Assembly (NCBI GenBank): GCA_014529385.2
Contig: CM043947.1
Coordinates: 116,207,587 to 116,271,586, forward strand
Source: Adiantum capillus-veneris
Taxonomy: Eukaryota; Streptophyta; Polypodiopsida; Polypodiales; Pteridaceae
Direction of reading: 5' to 3'
DNA length: 64,000 bases
The notes under the pieces were generated by a model. It was given only the letters and a program-made list of their open reading frames with translations. It was not told the origin of the DNA and ran no database searches. The position numbers and the translations under genes are program-made. Positions 43,490-55,244 of the stretch are shown one piece after another (position 1 is the stretch's first letter; each line of letters opens with the position of its first letter).

Positions 43490-44330
43490 TGGCTCTAGAC
43501 AATACCAAATACGGTACTATAGAACCATCTTTGGTGGTCTACCAAACTTTAAAAATCTAGAGTACCAAAATTTCATGTTGGGTAACCAAAATGATTCATT
43601 TATACCTTCTTTGGTACAATATAGAACCGATAAACAACAAAATGGGTTCTTTCATATTTGGTATTGTCTTTAGGCTTTTGGTACTATGTACAACCATTTC
43701 CATGTAGGAGAGTAGAAAGTTGGGTAATTCAGAGATGCTAGGGTACTATTCATGCAACCTATGGTACTATAATAGATTATTTCCATATTTGGTACTGTTT
43801 TTAGGCTTTTGGTACTATGGACAACAATCAGCATGCAAGAGAGTACAAAATTGGATAGTTTTTTGTATTATCTTTAGGCTTTTGGTATTATGTACAACCA
43901 TAGGCATACAGGAGTGTACCAAATTGGGTAGATCAAAGATGTTTCTGCACTATTCATACAACCTTTGGTACTATAATAGACTATTTTCGTATTTGGTATT
44001 GTCTTTAGGCTTTTGGTACTATGTACAGCCATTGGTATGAAGGAGAGTACTAAATTTGGTGGTTTACAATGGCTTGGATACTATACAAAGACAATTTCTA
44101 CTGTGGAGGACCATTGCCATATAATAGAAATTCGATTTGGTAATGTCTATTTTCTTTTTACACATAGTAGAACCCCATGCAGAAGAGTACCCATATGGGT
44201 ACTCTGAAAATGCTTTGGTGATAAATAAGAATGCATTGGTACTATAAAAAGAGTAGGTTTGGTACTGCACAAAGACTTTGGTTAAATAGAGTGATTATTT
44301 GATACTATCTTATCAAGTAGGAAAACATGC
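43490..44330. repeat. Degenerate 'tttggtactat' minisatellite
   Basis: Phrases 'aggcttttggtactatg' (about 43674, 43812, 44011, with a variant at 43877) and 'caaccttTGGTACTATAATAGA' (about 43757 and 43961, 204 bp apart) repeat with insertions and deletions. The array is decayed but clearly periodic. It contains no gene. Confidence 0.7.
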
Positions 44331-44559
44331 AAAGGTGTCACATCAAGGGCCAAAACTCCCCAGATAAGTATGTACATGATAGCAACCGCACGAGCCTCTC
44401 TTGAACATATCACAATATGTACATGATTGCTTTCTTTTCCATGCATCATAAGGTATCAAAAGTGAGGTGAATGTTTTTATCTCACACTATGTATGCGCCA
44501 TGGCACAATATCCACCCCTTTGAGCCTGCACATCCTCCGGCATGTGCCAACATTTTAGT

Positions 44560-46290
44560 TATGTTGTTCTATTCTTCATTAAGGCTTCAATATTTGGATG
44601 TCATTTTCATCTTCTGCAAAGTTTGGGAGATCATTTGCCGCTTCTTCATCCTCATCCATGGCAATGTCATAAGTTTCTTCATCATCTTTTTGTTGTGAAT
44701 CAAAAGGATCATGATCATGTCTCCTCTTGAACATATTGACTCTTTTTCCGGCTATGGGAATTTTGAGATCTATTCCATCAAGCTTCCTCAAAGTATATGT
44801 AGCATTTCCATGCACATGTTTGAAAACATAGGGACCAAAACACCTTTTTGCAAACTTCCTTTGTGTGGTGTGCTAGTTGTGAAGGCTACTATCATACATT
44901 AGGACCCAATCACCCTGTTCAATAGGCTTTGGTCGAAGCCTATGTCTTCTATCAAGCCTATGTTTATTCTTTAGTCTTGCATCCTTCAATCAAGATTTTG
45001 CAATCTCTATGTCGTCATGCCTTCTTTCCAATTTCTTTATGCACAATGCAAGTAGATTTTCCTTGCTTACACCATCTTCCCAAGGTAACATGTTCCAAGT
45101 AGGAACTACATCCTCAATTGGCAAAACTCGCTTTTGAATATACATCAATTTAGTAGGCATGTAACCATTCATTGAGCTATGAGTTGTATGATCATCCCAT
45201 AAATCATATGGTAGTAGCCTTGGGCATTCACGCATTCCCCTTTGCATGCCTTAGCCAAAGCTTTGTCGATAGGAGGATGTCCTCTTCCATTTTTCCCATT
45301 TTCCTCTGAATAATAAGCATAAGTTGAGGCTGGCTTGATACTTAATATTGTGAAAATATCCCTTGCTTCATCTACATCTAGCTCACCTCTATTAGCAACT
45401 ATCTTTCCCACATAGTCATAGTGGAAAATTACATCTTCAAGAAAAAATTTACAAACAACTTCTATAGTTTTTGTCCACAATGCACGCCCTTCCACTTTAT
45501 TTTCCAAGTCTTCTCGTGCAACTACCAAGTATATCATTTGACAAAGTCCTAAAGGCATTGTGACTAGGTCATTAACGCATTTATAGTGCATGGCTAATGG
45601 GTATGTAGGATGCAATCCATCATGATGGTGTACATTAGACTACATTTTCCATGTGACACAAGACTCCACAAAATATGCTACATCGTTATACATGCCTTTC
45701 CACCAATATCTTTCTTTCACTTTGGGAAAAGTAGCCCATACATCTTGATGCCAAACATATAGGCTTTCATGAAGCTCTTTGATAATTTTGAGATGAGTAG
45801 GCTTATCACATACTACTGGCAATGGAGTCCCATCTCTTCTTTTAGAATGTTTCCATAAGTAGCCATCCCTCAAGAAGAATCCATATGCTTTCTTTGTGAT
45901 CCTTTTGAATTCTACTTCAGTCCAATCATACTGATTTTGTAAAGTACTTAGGATGCAACCTATGAGTAGCCAATCATCCTCATTAAACTCCTCTAACAAG
46001 GACTCAAGTGAAGATACAATGCATATATAATCACACGTTGCATGAGAAGTTGTGTAGAATTTTGTGCCCACATCTTCTTCCTCCTCAATCTTATCATCCT
46101 CATCTTCATACCTTGCCCTTGAAAGCATATCTTCCATTGAATTATCTTTTCGTGCAGTGTGATTTAATTTTGGGTTCAAGGACTTTATATAAGAAATCCA
46201 CCTAAGCATAGCAATGTCAAGAGTAGAGCAACTTGCAACCATCCCTAGGAGTGGTAAGCAATCAGTCTCCACAACTACAAAGGCTTATTG
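44560..46290 (-). pseudogene. Ty3-type RNase H end and integrase relic
   Basis: Three consecutive minus-strand open stretches form one broken pol fragment. 45640-46272: RNase H end ('TARKDNSMEDMLSRARYEDED') and the zinc finger ('HESLYVWHQDVWATFPKVKE', then 'CVTWK'). 45169-45615: integrase core, with Asp in 'VAREDLENKVEGRALWTKT' and 'IVANRGELDVDEARDIF', where the second catalytic Asp position reads Asn, and 'YSEENGKNGRGH' where Glu would be expected within a changed context. 44579-45247: 'TTHSSMNGYMPTKLMY' and the C-terminal domain 'NATYTLRKLDGIDLKI'. This is a third Ty3 family, distinct from the chromovirus. Neither end of the element is preserved. Confidence 0.75.
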
Positions 46291-47308
46291 TGACACAAAG
46301 TCTCTGACTCCCCTTGGTCTGCAGCACACGAGCTTCCTTAGCCCCTTGCAACACTATACAAAAATGTCCAGTCAGACGTGTTGTTGACTTGTGTACCTAC
46401 TATGGCTCTCCTACATGCACCTTGTGAGCTCAGTGAGTCTTCTCACAAGCGGTCCATCATAATTCAGCTCTCCCTCTCTTAGAACTCGTGGACCCAGCCC
46501 TCAATCTATTCCCTTCTCATCTTTGTCCTTCTTGCTGATGTGCACCTGGGTGCTCCTCAAACTCCTAGACAGAGCTCTCTCTCTCAACTCTCTTGCTCAC
46601 TCTCGATAATGAGCTCCCTTATCAAATTCTGATATGCAATGTTGCCTCCTCCCCTTTTTCTTGCCGAGAGTGGCTTCGAGGGCCTTTTTCCCTATTTTCC
46701 TTTTGATCTGAATGCACCCTCTCGATGGCCGTGTCTCTTCACATTCACACCATGACCTCAAGATTCTAACCTTTCATAACTTGAATAAAATCTATGTTAT
46801 TGAAGATGTCCTAAGGCCCATGTCACACTAGGGTAGGTGTCCAACTCTTCGTGTAGAGTGGCTAGCCGCAATCGATTTCACACTCAATAAAACATAAGCA
46901 ACCTGCCCCTAACTAGAAGATAATAGGAATTGGTCATTTGGAAGATCATCCGTGTTTCCCGTTGATTGGTAGTGTTTCTCGTTGATTGGCAGTGTTAAGC
47001 CCTGTGAAAGCAGCTCCCGTGACATTTTTTGCAATTGGCCATACTATTGAAAAGTTGGCCACCAAGGGATAACGCCGCCCATCTAGCACATCCTCGAGCC
47101 TAGAAATCACATTTTTCTCATTGAATAGTGGCATGCCAACTTAGCATGGCCGCTTCATGCCCGCCCCAGTGTGACAGGCGCCTAAGCCCCTTCCCCATAA
47201 AGCCCTTGTGACTTGCATCGGATCTTCTGCTCTAGTATGTGAACTTGTAGTGATATCTTTGTACAAAGTGTAGGCCTTTAGGATTTGAGTTGAGTTAATG
47301 TTTCACAA

Positions 47309-47467
47309 ATGTTTGGAGCTCGCCGAAGGATCTCCAGTGATTACCTGTCTTGCATGATGGTCCAATATACAAAGAAGCTCCAATTGGAAGGCCTTTCCAA
47401 AGACTGGCTGGAGATTGTCATGGAAAACCTGCTTTCATTCTTGCATCGGCATTATAAAAGTGACTGA
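47309..47467 (+). CDS. Short unrecognised ORF (very tentative)
   Basis: 52 codons starting MFGARRRISSDYLSC and ending 'LLSFLHRHYKSD'. Its amino-acid make-up is ordinary for a helical protein and unlike the low-complexity frames nearby. There is no recognisable domain, start context support or neighbour gene. It could equally be chance, or the last exon of something broken. Confidence 0.15.
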   Translation: MFGARRRISSDYLSCMMVQYTKKLQLEGLSKDWLEIVMENLLSFLHRHYKSD

Positions 47468-47638
47468 TCATAGGATTGTTGAGCTTTTGGATGCATCAGC
47501 TCTAAGAGAGATATGAGATTCATCGACATGTCCAAGGTACCTTAGGGTATCCCTACACAAGGAGGGCATAACTTTGTTAATTAATCTCCTTCCCTCAAAT
47601 AAATTTACCTCAAAGAGGTGACGTTGGCATTTAACCAA

Positions 47639-47656
47639 CCCCCCCCCCCCCCCCCC
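47639..47656. repeat. Poly-C run of 18
   Basis: Uninterrupted C run. Confidence 0.9.
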
Positions 47657-48330
47657 TTGGCTTGTGCATGTGTGCGAGAGATTTAGAATCACATCAATCA
47701 ACTCATGCAGGGGTTTTAGGATGTGGAATATATGTGGCAATGACAAGGGTATACATCTCAATTCAACCAGACCATAACTAATTTTTATAGGGTTTGTGTG
47801 GTCAAAGTTTAATTATAATTTCTTTTGCGTTTGCATACTTAAACTTATGTTCATGTGCGCCAACCCAATGTTCATTGGACAAGTGATTCTTGTTTTAGTT
47901 AGAAGAGTTGAACCAAGTAGCTTAACATGTTTGACATGTGTATAGGATTTCAAATGTGAGGACCTCACAAGAGGCCCTAGGTAAGAGCCTTCCTACAAAG
48001 GTGGAAAAGACAACTAGTAATGGGATCACGATGAAGTCGTTAATCCAATAAAAATACTTACTACTAGCTATGAATGGGAAGCTTATGTTTCAAACCCAAA
48101 TGTGATCTATTGCAGACCCATATGTTGTTCAAGTGTGTGATGTATATACAAATTCCCTTAGGTGAATAAGGAAAGAAATGGATTTAACCCTTCAAGAAAA
48201 AACAGAGGGTAGTGTCATTAACAAACCATACATCTCTATAATGAAACGATAAAACCCATTGTAGAGTTTCTGCTATGATGACTTTATACACATAGATTGT
48301 TGGTCATAGAGTGATTAGGAATTCTAATTA

Positions 48331-48500
48331 CACTACAAGTGGTTCCTCATAGTAGGGACGCTAGCAGTGTGACACTTAAATGTGAAAATTCACAGCGTCG
48401 CTATAATCGTCGTTAGGAGAGTCGCTATGCAACAAATAACATAGCCACACTAATAGAAACGCTCATAGTGATGTCGACCATGTAAAAAAATTAGTCCGCG
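48331..48500 (+). mobile_element. Possible CACTA-type transposon end
   Basis: CACTACAAGTGG at 48331 resembles the CACTACAAG terminal sequence of plant CACTA elements. It is followed by repeated 'gtcgctat' words near 48394 and 48410, as in their subterminal regions. A second terminus (CTTGTAGTG downstream) was not found, so only a relic end is proposed. Confidence 0.3.
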
Positions 48501-48566
48501 AGCGCCAAAAACTCAGATCTCATATCGGAGTTTCGGCGCTGTTGCAAAATAAGTATACCCGCACAC

Positions 48567-48587
48567 CTCTCTCTCTCTCTCTCTCTC

Positions 48588-48632
<45 letters not shown>

Positions 48633-48633
48633 A
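48567..48633. repeat. Compound (CT)n-(C)n-(CA)n microsatellite
   Basis: CT about 48567-48588, then about 30 C, then CA to 48633. A second compound CA/TG/GA tract lies at 48719-48785. Confidence 0.9.
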
Positions 48634-48743
48634 AGGAGAGGATGGAGAGCCAGGTATGCTCCTTCTCTCTCTTCCCTCTCATGTTCCCTTCCCCTCTTTC
48701 ACTCTCTCCCTCTCTTCCACACACACACACACACACACTGTAT

Positions 48744-48775
<32 letters not shown>

Positions 48776-48839
48776 GAGAGAGAGAAAGAGAACAAAGAGA
48801 GAGAGATATAAAAAAAAATAGAGAAAGAGAGAGAGATTA

Positions 48840-49419
48840 TGAAATGAAATGTTATATTAAATTTATTTAAAATGTCAAAATGACTTATGAGACCAATCGG
48901 ATAAACTTCTTGCTAATCTAATTTAATGTCTACGTTCTCCAAGAAAATAGTGCATATGTCGGTGAAGAGCTTCGTCAATGTCTTTCTTTGTAAATAGATG
49001 TATTATGACCTATATAGAGAAAGCGAGAGGGAAAGAGAGATAGAGAAAGAGAGAGAGAGTCAACATAGGTTTATGATTTAGTTTTTATATTTATATTTAC
49101 GTTAGAGTTTAGGTTTAGATTTAATATTAGAGCTTAGGGGTTAGGTTTAGGATTTAACTCAAGATTTAAGGTTTAAAGCTGAAGATGAGGCCCAACCATC
49201 TCTCTCTTTTTTGTAGAGCTTAAAGGTGTTTGAAGCTAGTTAGCTTTGGAATTTCAGGTCTACGACTTGAAACAACACCAAAAAACTATCAACCACTCAA
49301 TGGGGCTGGAGATTATGCTCATAAAAGTTGTATGAGCTAGTGGGTACGCTTAAGGATGCATTTGAGGTAAATTTTCAAGAGTTTGCAAAAAATCAGATTA
49401 TTTATATTTTCTTGAGAAT
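48840..49419. other. AT-rich unassigned sequence
   Basis: Contains 'tttaggtttagatttaatatt'-like words near 49085-49170, superficially like degenerate plant telomere repeats (TTTAGGG) but not regular. No gene seen. Confidence 0.4.
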
Positions 49420-50430
49420 TTAGGCCAAATTAAGTTTTGACTTGACTTAGAGGCTTAAAACATGTCATAAAAAGATAGACCATTGAAAAATTTGCAAAAA
49501 GTACTCATTTTAGACCAAAAGTAGATAATCATGATTATTTACTTTTAGCTCAAAATTGACCAAGGTTGATACGAGAGATTCTATACATGATTACAAACAG
49601 CTTTTGTGAAGGCTCGTAGAATTTGGATCACAAAAAAAACCAAAAACTTGATATTTGAAATCTGTACCGATTGTTGAGAAATCGAGTCTGACTTACTAAA
49701 TCTTGTTCAAATTTGGTGAAACTTGACTCAGAGGCTTAGTTTGAAGTGTTTAACATGTGAGTATGCTCAGATAATCTAGAAGTAAATAATCATAATTATT
49801 TTCTTTTATCCTATTTTTCAACTTTATTGACCAACCAAGCATACCAAAAGTTCTATCATGTTGTATTAAGCACTCATACCAAATTTGGTAAGATTTGGAT
49901 CTATAAAGTGAAAACTGTGGTCACATTTGTAAAGTCGGTTTGCAGACATATAACTATTGACAAAGTGAGCATAGTTTATCCAAAATTAGTGAAACTTGGC
50001 TAAGGAGCTTTAGTTGAGTTGTTGAACTGGTTTGTATCAACATTTTGGCAAAAAGTTGTAAAAATTTCTCAGAAGTAAATAATCACAATTATTTACATAT
50101 ACCCCAGATTTGATTATTTTTGCACAATTGAGTATACCACAAGGTCAAGCATATTAAGTAGACTCCACGAATTTGGATCACAAAAGTGGGACTTGAGTCA
50201 GATTCTTGAAAACTGAGTCTGTGGACACTAAACATTTGATAACTTGGACAAATCTTGTTCAAACTTGTCCAGAAACTTCAACAAGGTGTTTATATGGAAA
50301 AACAAACCTAGAAACTAAGAAAATTTGAGAAAAGTAAGTAATCATATTATTTACTTTTGAGCCCCAAAGACAAAAAAATTAGACTTTTGAGCTTGTATGG
50401 TGTTTATACAACATAATACAAGGTCACTGG
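49420..50430. repeat. ~280-bp degenerate tandem repeat with central palindrome
   Basis: Near-palindromes of the type GTAAATAATCATGATTATTTAC occur at 49521-49542, 49782-49803, 50075-50096 and 50334-50354, spaced 261, 293 and 259 bases. Between them recur 'gaatttggatcacaaaa', 'ttggtgaaacttgactcagaggctt' and 'accaa.ca.agcataccaaaag'-type phrases in fixed order. Same design as 14600-15300. No coding capacity. Confidence 0.7.
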
Positions 50431-51134
50431 TCAAGTTTGGATTTCATTTGGTCCAAAATTGATACATGTTAGCTCAATTTCCAAGTTGCAGGTTAGCTCT
50501 TTAGCTCTTTGTAGGGGTAGAATTTGAAAGTCTCATTTGCTGACTCACTTAGCTTAGATTGAAGTGATATACACAGACCAGTCATGATAGTTAGCAAAAG
50601 TTGTACAGTCTTTAAGGGAAAACATCTAAATTGGTTAAAATTGACACGGGAACTAGGTTGTAGGCAAAGAATTGAGAGCTTAATAGGAATTCAAGTCAAG
50701 TGAAAAAATGGATAACAATTTAATCCAATGGTAAGTACTCTATCCAAAGCTTAATAAGTTTAAAGAACCTTAGATCTGGTCGTATACTAGCAAATCAAGG
50801 GATATTTGGAGAGATCGCTCGTAGGGTATCCACTGAAGAGAGCGTGAATCAAGGTGATCACTTTGACACTACCTCTAAAGGGCTTAATTTTATTTGTGAG
50901 TTAATCAATTCCTGTTTTTTTGGCTAAAGTTGATGCTTTTTTTAGTTTATATAAGCATGGATTTCTCTCATATGTATGCTCTCTAAGTTGGTGTTGAGGT
51001 AGGTGAAATAAGCACCAAGGAAAGGAGAGAGAATAATGATTAGACGGAGAGATAAAAACATACTTGTGAAATAGAGATAGGATAGGGGTGTGAGAGTACC
51101 GCCAATGAAAGACAGATAGCACGCGCGCGCACGC

Positions 51135-51136
<2 letters not shown>
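50431..51136. other. Unassigned sequence
   Basis: No coding region, repeat or transposon end recognised before the GA tract at 51137. Confidence 0.4.
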
Positions 51137-51221
<85 letters not shown>

Positions 51222-51235
51222 CGGGGGGGGGGGGG
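51137..51235. repeat. (GA)n then poly-G
   Basis: About 41 GA units to 51219, then a G-rich run; preceded by alternating 'cgcgcgcgcacgcgcg' at about 51122-51136, a Z-DNA-prone stretch. Confidence 0.93.
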
Positions 51236-51482
51236 CTTGAGGAAAGATAGGTTTGCTTTATCCAAAGCCTGTTCAAAATGAGAAATGGCTGGTTCTAGTT
51301 TGGGCAAGGAGGTTCTCAAGCCGGTTCAAATTATGGAATTTTTAGTTATGATATGAGATTTTTAGTATGATTATCTCTCTCAAATTTAGAGTTAGCCTAT
51401 TCATATGCGTGTGAAAAGGTTTCAAGTCTGGGTCCACAAAAGATGTTTCCCAAGCCCTGAGAGAGCCTGAGGGTGTGTGAGG

Positions 51483-51493
<11 letters not shown>

Positions 51494-51556
<63 letters not shown>
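51494..51556. repeat. (GA)n microsatellite
   Basis: About 31 GA units. Confidence 0.95.
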
Positions 51557-51560
<4 letters not shown>

Positions 51561-51689
51561 CAAAGTGGAAGCGGAAGCCGAGAGAGAAAATCATTTGCAC
51601 AATAGTCGAATTGTCATTTGTGCAATGCTAGGGGCATAATATTCAGAGCACACAAATCAAGCATGTATTCTTGCACACTCCACTAAAGC

Positions 51690-51850
51690 AGTTAGTGGTG
51701 GTCACTCATGGCACTAGTAGATGCTTTTCAAGATTTGGGACTACTAGTGGCCAAATCATATGCTTTTTAAGAAGTGGGACCCCTCATGGCACTAACATAT
51801 GCCTATGAGACCTTGTGCCACTCATCCATCACTATCAGATGCTTTTCGAG
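51690..51850 (+). repeat. Degenerate tandem repeat around 'gatgcttttcaaga'
   Basis: Words '(g)atgcttttcaaga', 'catatgctttttaaga' and 'cagatgcttttcgaga' follow one another at about 51719, 51767 and 51836, with 'gtggcactc/aa' words between. They overlap the start of the next entry. Confidence 0.5.
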
Positions 51851-52320
51851 ACCATGCTACTTTAGCTTATATAAATGATATAGAGGCAAGCAGCATATGC
51901 AACACAAGTGACTCGGAGGTGCCAATCAAGAGAGATTTTTTTATTTTCCATGTACTTATTACAATGCCTGTAGGATATGCAACTACTGGTAATGAGGTCA
52001 TTGGTAAAATCCACGATGAGCTTCACAAACCTGCCCCCAACGCACTCCTTGAAGAAAAAAAGACGTTCACGCAGGGGGAGTGTGACACAAACAAGGCCAT
52101 CCGGATGTTCAACCACCTTAATCGCGCTTGCAACACCAGATACTAGGATCTCAATGAGGGCTACAAGACAATGAAAAGTGCTCTAGCCGAGTGGGAGACA
52201 TGGGGCTACATTGACAGCACTCAAAGGGCCGCTTTGCAAGTGAAGATTGATCATTTGGTCGTCTGCAAACGCACAATCAACCTGGTGGACATCTCTAGCT
52301 CTAATGTGGTGGAAGATTGA
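51799..52320 (+). pseudogene. Unrecognised coding region with one internal stop
   Basis: A 115-codon frame ends in TAG at 52144-52146; the same frame then stays open for 57 more codons to TGA at 52318. Convincing protein-like sequence starts near 51960: 'NEVIGKIHDELHKPAPNALL', 'TFTQGECDTNKAIRMFNHLN', and after the stop 'DLNEGYKTMKSALAEWETWG' and 'CKRTINLVDISSSNVVED'. It is charged and probably helical, with no transmembrane segment. The first ~50 residues lie in a tandem repeat and are doubtful. I do not recognise the family; it could be an accessory gene of a DNA transposon or a fragment of a host gene. Confidence 0.4.
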
Positions 52321-52407
52321 GGCGAGATTTAAATAATAATGTACTAATTAATATATTTAAATAATTATGCACTAGCACACAATAAATTGTACTAGTTTGA
52401 TGCAAGT

Positions 52408-52438
<31 letters not shown>

Positions 52439-53755
52439 CAAGTCTGATGCCCTACCTAATATTGTAAACAACTTACTTTAATTATATGATTCTTATTTTG
52501 ATTATATGATGGTGTTCTTTGAATTGTAATGATTGATATGACTAATGTTGAGTACGCTCTTATATATAGCAGGACATGAGATCATGTGCACAACATTGTG
52601 TTTATTCATTGCTTTGTATTTTATGAATTCCAAATAATGTGTAAGAGACCACACCACATGTGAGGACGTACTATTTGAACAACCTTAGAATAATTTACTT
52701 ATGAGACTGTAAAAAAATGTTAGCTTGAACATTTAAAAAATGAGACCTAAGTAGATAAACACATTATTCTTCCACTCTTCTATGCCTTGGTGAGAGTAAT
52801 TTATCTGTCAAGGTTTGGGACCGTCCCCTCTCTTTGTGTGCACAATTGTCAAAATCTTAAAGTGTGCACTCTTCATTCATTAATATACTAGTTAAGTTAG
52901 TTATGCCTATTTGGGATGAGCCACCTCAAACATGATTTGCAGACACTGCTAGAAATTGCACCCATTTAGCCCGATTTATGCATGGAATTTTTGTGGCAGA
53001 CCTTTGGTACAAAGACCAAGCTTTTTTGAAGTCTAAACATACATATGTCTTTGGTTGAGCTGCTTAATGTAAGGGGGAAAAAAACTACCAATTTTAGAGA
53101 CATTACCTTCTTGTGATACCTAGCCATGATAATATTCATTTTTTTCACTTTTATCTTACTGTTTACTTCTTCAATTTGGATTGGAACTTAAGAGAAGGGG
53201 AATACTTGCAAAGACAAAGGCAATTCTAGGAATGTCGACTACTGTTTTTGTTTAGCAAAAATATAAATGTTTTAATTTTTTAAAATGGAGGAGATTGCAT
53301 GAGTTCATTAAGATTGTATCTTTTAGGACTTAATACTATTGAAGTAATGAGACTTTTATATGGCCTGGTCTACTAACATGCCTTCAAGATCTGTCATAGC
53401 TCAGGGTATTGTTGATATCTTCTAGCTAAACTGGACCGCCAAATGTTACTACAATCTTTTTAAAAGCCCTGATGTAATGTATTATATATTGCGAAAATCT
53501 ATGTGGGTTTTCTATATAATTCAAGAAATTGATGAGCATGTCTTTAGGATTTACCCTACTTCTGGTAGAATGTTGTTTCATGTCCATGTAGGTGTTGTTG
53601 CACAATGTTCATACCAAAAAGTAAGGATGAATGCCTAATAACCCAACTTGAAAGTAGGAATCTAAAAAATGTTGATGGTTGTACTTGTACTTGTTTTTCC
53701 TCGAGTTTGGGAAGGGACCTCAAAGTAATCATACACACATAGACTCTTGCAAATA
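52321..53755. other. Unassigned AT-rich sequence
   Basis: A TG tract at about 52416-52438. No gene, terminal repeat or retroelement motif recognised. Confidence 0.4.
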
Positions 53756-53919
53756 AACTAGTAATTAAAAACACTTTACTGAGTTCAAGAATTGCTCACA
53801 TACACAAACACATACATATAAATAAATATATATATTATTTAAACGAGTACTTAAAAACACTTTACCAAGTTGAAGAACTGCTTACATACATGAACACACA
53901 CATATAATTAAATAGATAG

Positions 53920-53968
<49 letters not shown>
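53756..53968. repeat. Two-copy tandem repeat and (TA)n tract
   Basis: A unit beginning 'ttaaaaacactttac' occurs at about 53765 and 53851 with its 'acatacatataa' tail; a TA tract follows at 53929-53968. Confidence 0.8.
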
Positions 53969-53969
<1 letters not shown>

Positions 53970-53989
53970 CTAGATCGACAATGTAAAGA

Positions 53990-54350
53990 AATATTGACAA
54001 GCTATCAAAATTTTGCTAGCATAACGGCGTGAAAATGCAAATAAAAAAATCTCCGCTTGACTAACTTTTGTTTAGCTTTGTATACATGAAACCATGATTA
54101 AGTTTCTAGACATTATCAAAAGCATGACTATACAATCAAAATTTCGGCAACATAACGGCGTGAAAATGCAAACAAAAAAATCCCCATTCCATACTTTCTT
54201 CCATGAAAGCTTGCCTATACATGAAACCAGGATTACATTTCCAAACATGATAAAAAAGCATGATTATATTGACAAGCAATCAAAATTTTGGTAGCATAAG
54301 GGCGTGAAAATTCAAACAAAAAAAAATCCCCATTCCATACTTGCTTTCAT
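53990..54350 (+). repeat. Three-copy tandem repeat with 'ggcgtgaaaatgcaaa' core
   Basis: The core starts near 54026, 54157 and 54300. Around it recur 'gacaa.c.atcaaaattt', 'aaaaaaatccccattccatac' and 'atacatgaaacca.gatta'. Unit length is about 130-145 bp. Confidence 0.85.
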
Positions 54351-54780
54351 GCAATAGCCCAATGCTCACGAGAAGAAGAAATTACGTACGCAAAAAAACA
54401 TGTGTTAGTGTATTACTTTGGTAAATCCAAAGCTCTTAACTAACTCCTATCTAGCATAATAAATATGAAATCATGACTACATTGATAAGGACGGTCAACA
54501 CCAACAACATGTCTTGAATCATACCAAAAAAGTGGCACCCAAACACCAGGGTCACATGTTGGAGAGGGGGAATGGGGATGACACCCTGCACGACCAGAAA
54601 TGCCTCTCTATATCTCAGAGTCAACACAACACCCCAATCCACTCGAAAACACCTTCACAATGACAATCTACACCTAATCCGCTTCACCTGCTCAGTTCCC
54701 AAGCGCACACACGCTATCCAGGACCGCAAAAGGAGCTGACACCTCACTGCACCTGCTCTGCCTCCCTCCACACATACACT

Positions 54781-54782
<2 letters not shown>

Positions 54783-54834
<52 letters not shown>
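54783..54834. repeat. (CT)n microsatellite in LTR-B copy 1
   Basis: 26 CT units; in copy 2 the same site has about 36. Confidence 0.93.
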
Positions 54835-54838
<4 letters not shown>

Positions 54839-55222
54839 GCAATGCACCAACGATCCGGGCGTACACATGCTTCACCGGCACCGCGACTGGCAACAGACGA
54901 GACGACAAAGAGAAAAGGGGAAGGGGGATGCAAAACGGCACAATTGACCAAGAGGGTTGTTCATTAACAGCTTCAAAACCCCATTACAATGCTTCTCTCA
55001 GCTTCTCCCTCTCTGCTCCTTACATGTACAGTGCAAAAACTAAGAAGTCCCTTGTTACAAAAAGTTTTGCCCCTTATTGGGCTCATTTTTTGAGTTTTTA
55101 GGCATTTTTCATGGTAGGCCGACATGTGGCATTCCCCTTGGGAGGCTCAGCTTGACTTTGACTAGCTTGGTGCTTATCCCGAGGCTTCATACTTAACTCT
55201 ACACACAAGCACCCTCTAGGGA

Positions 55223-55244
55223 GCAACGACGGCGCCGTCGTTGC
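55223..55244. repeat. Perfect 22-bp palindrome in LTR-B
   Basis: Arms GCAACGACGGC and GCCGTCGTTGC with no spacer. Copy 2 (62398-62419) has two C-to-T changes at CpG sites in the left half. Confidence 0.9.

Larger units (their letters stand above)
46291..48330. other. Unassigned region
   Basis: No homology recognised. Visible items are a duplicated phrase 'cgttgattggtagtgttt' near 46955-46995, a 52-codon open frame at 47309-47467 (separate entry), and a run of 18 C at 47639-47656. The 62-codon minus-strand frame at 46946-47134 is not convincing. Confidence 0.4.

Noticed and set aside
49085-49170. Interstitial telomere repeats (TTTAGGG)
   Set aside because: Words such as 'tttaggtttag' occur, but without a regular 7-bp period.
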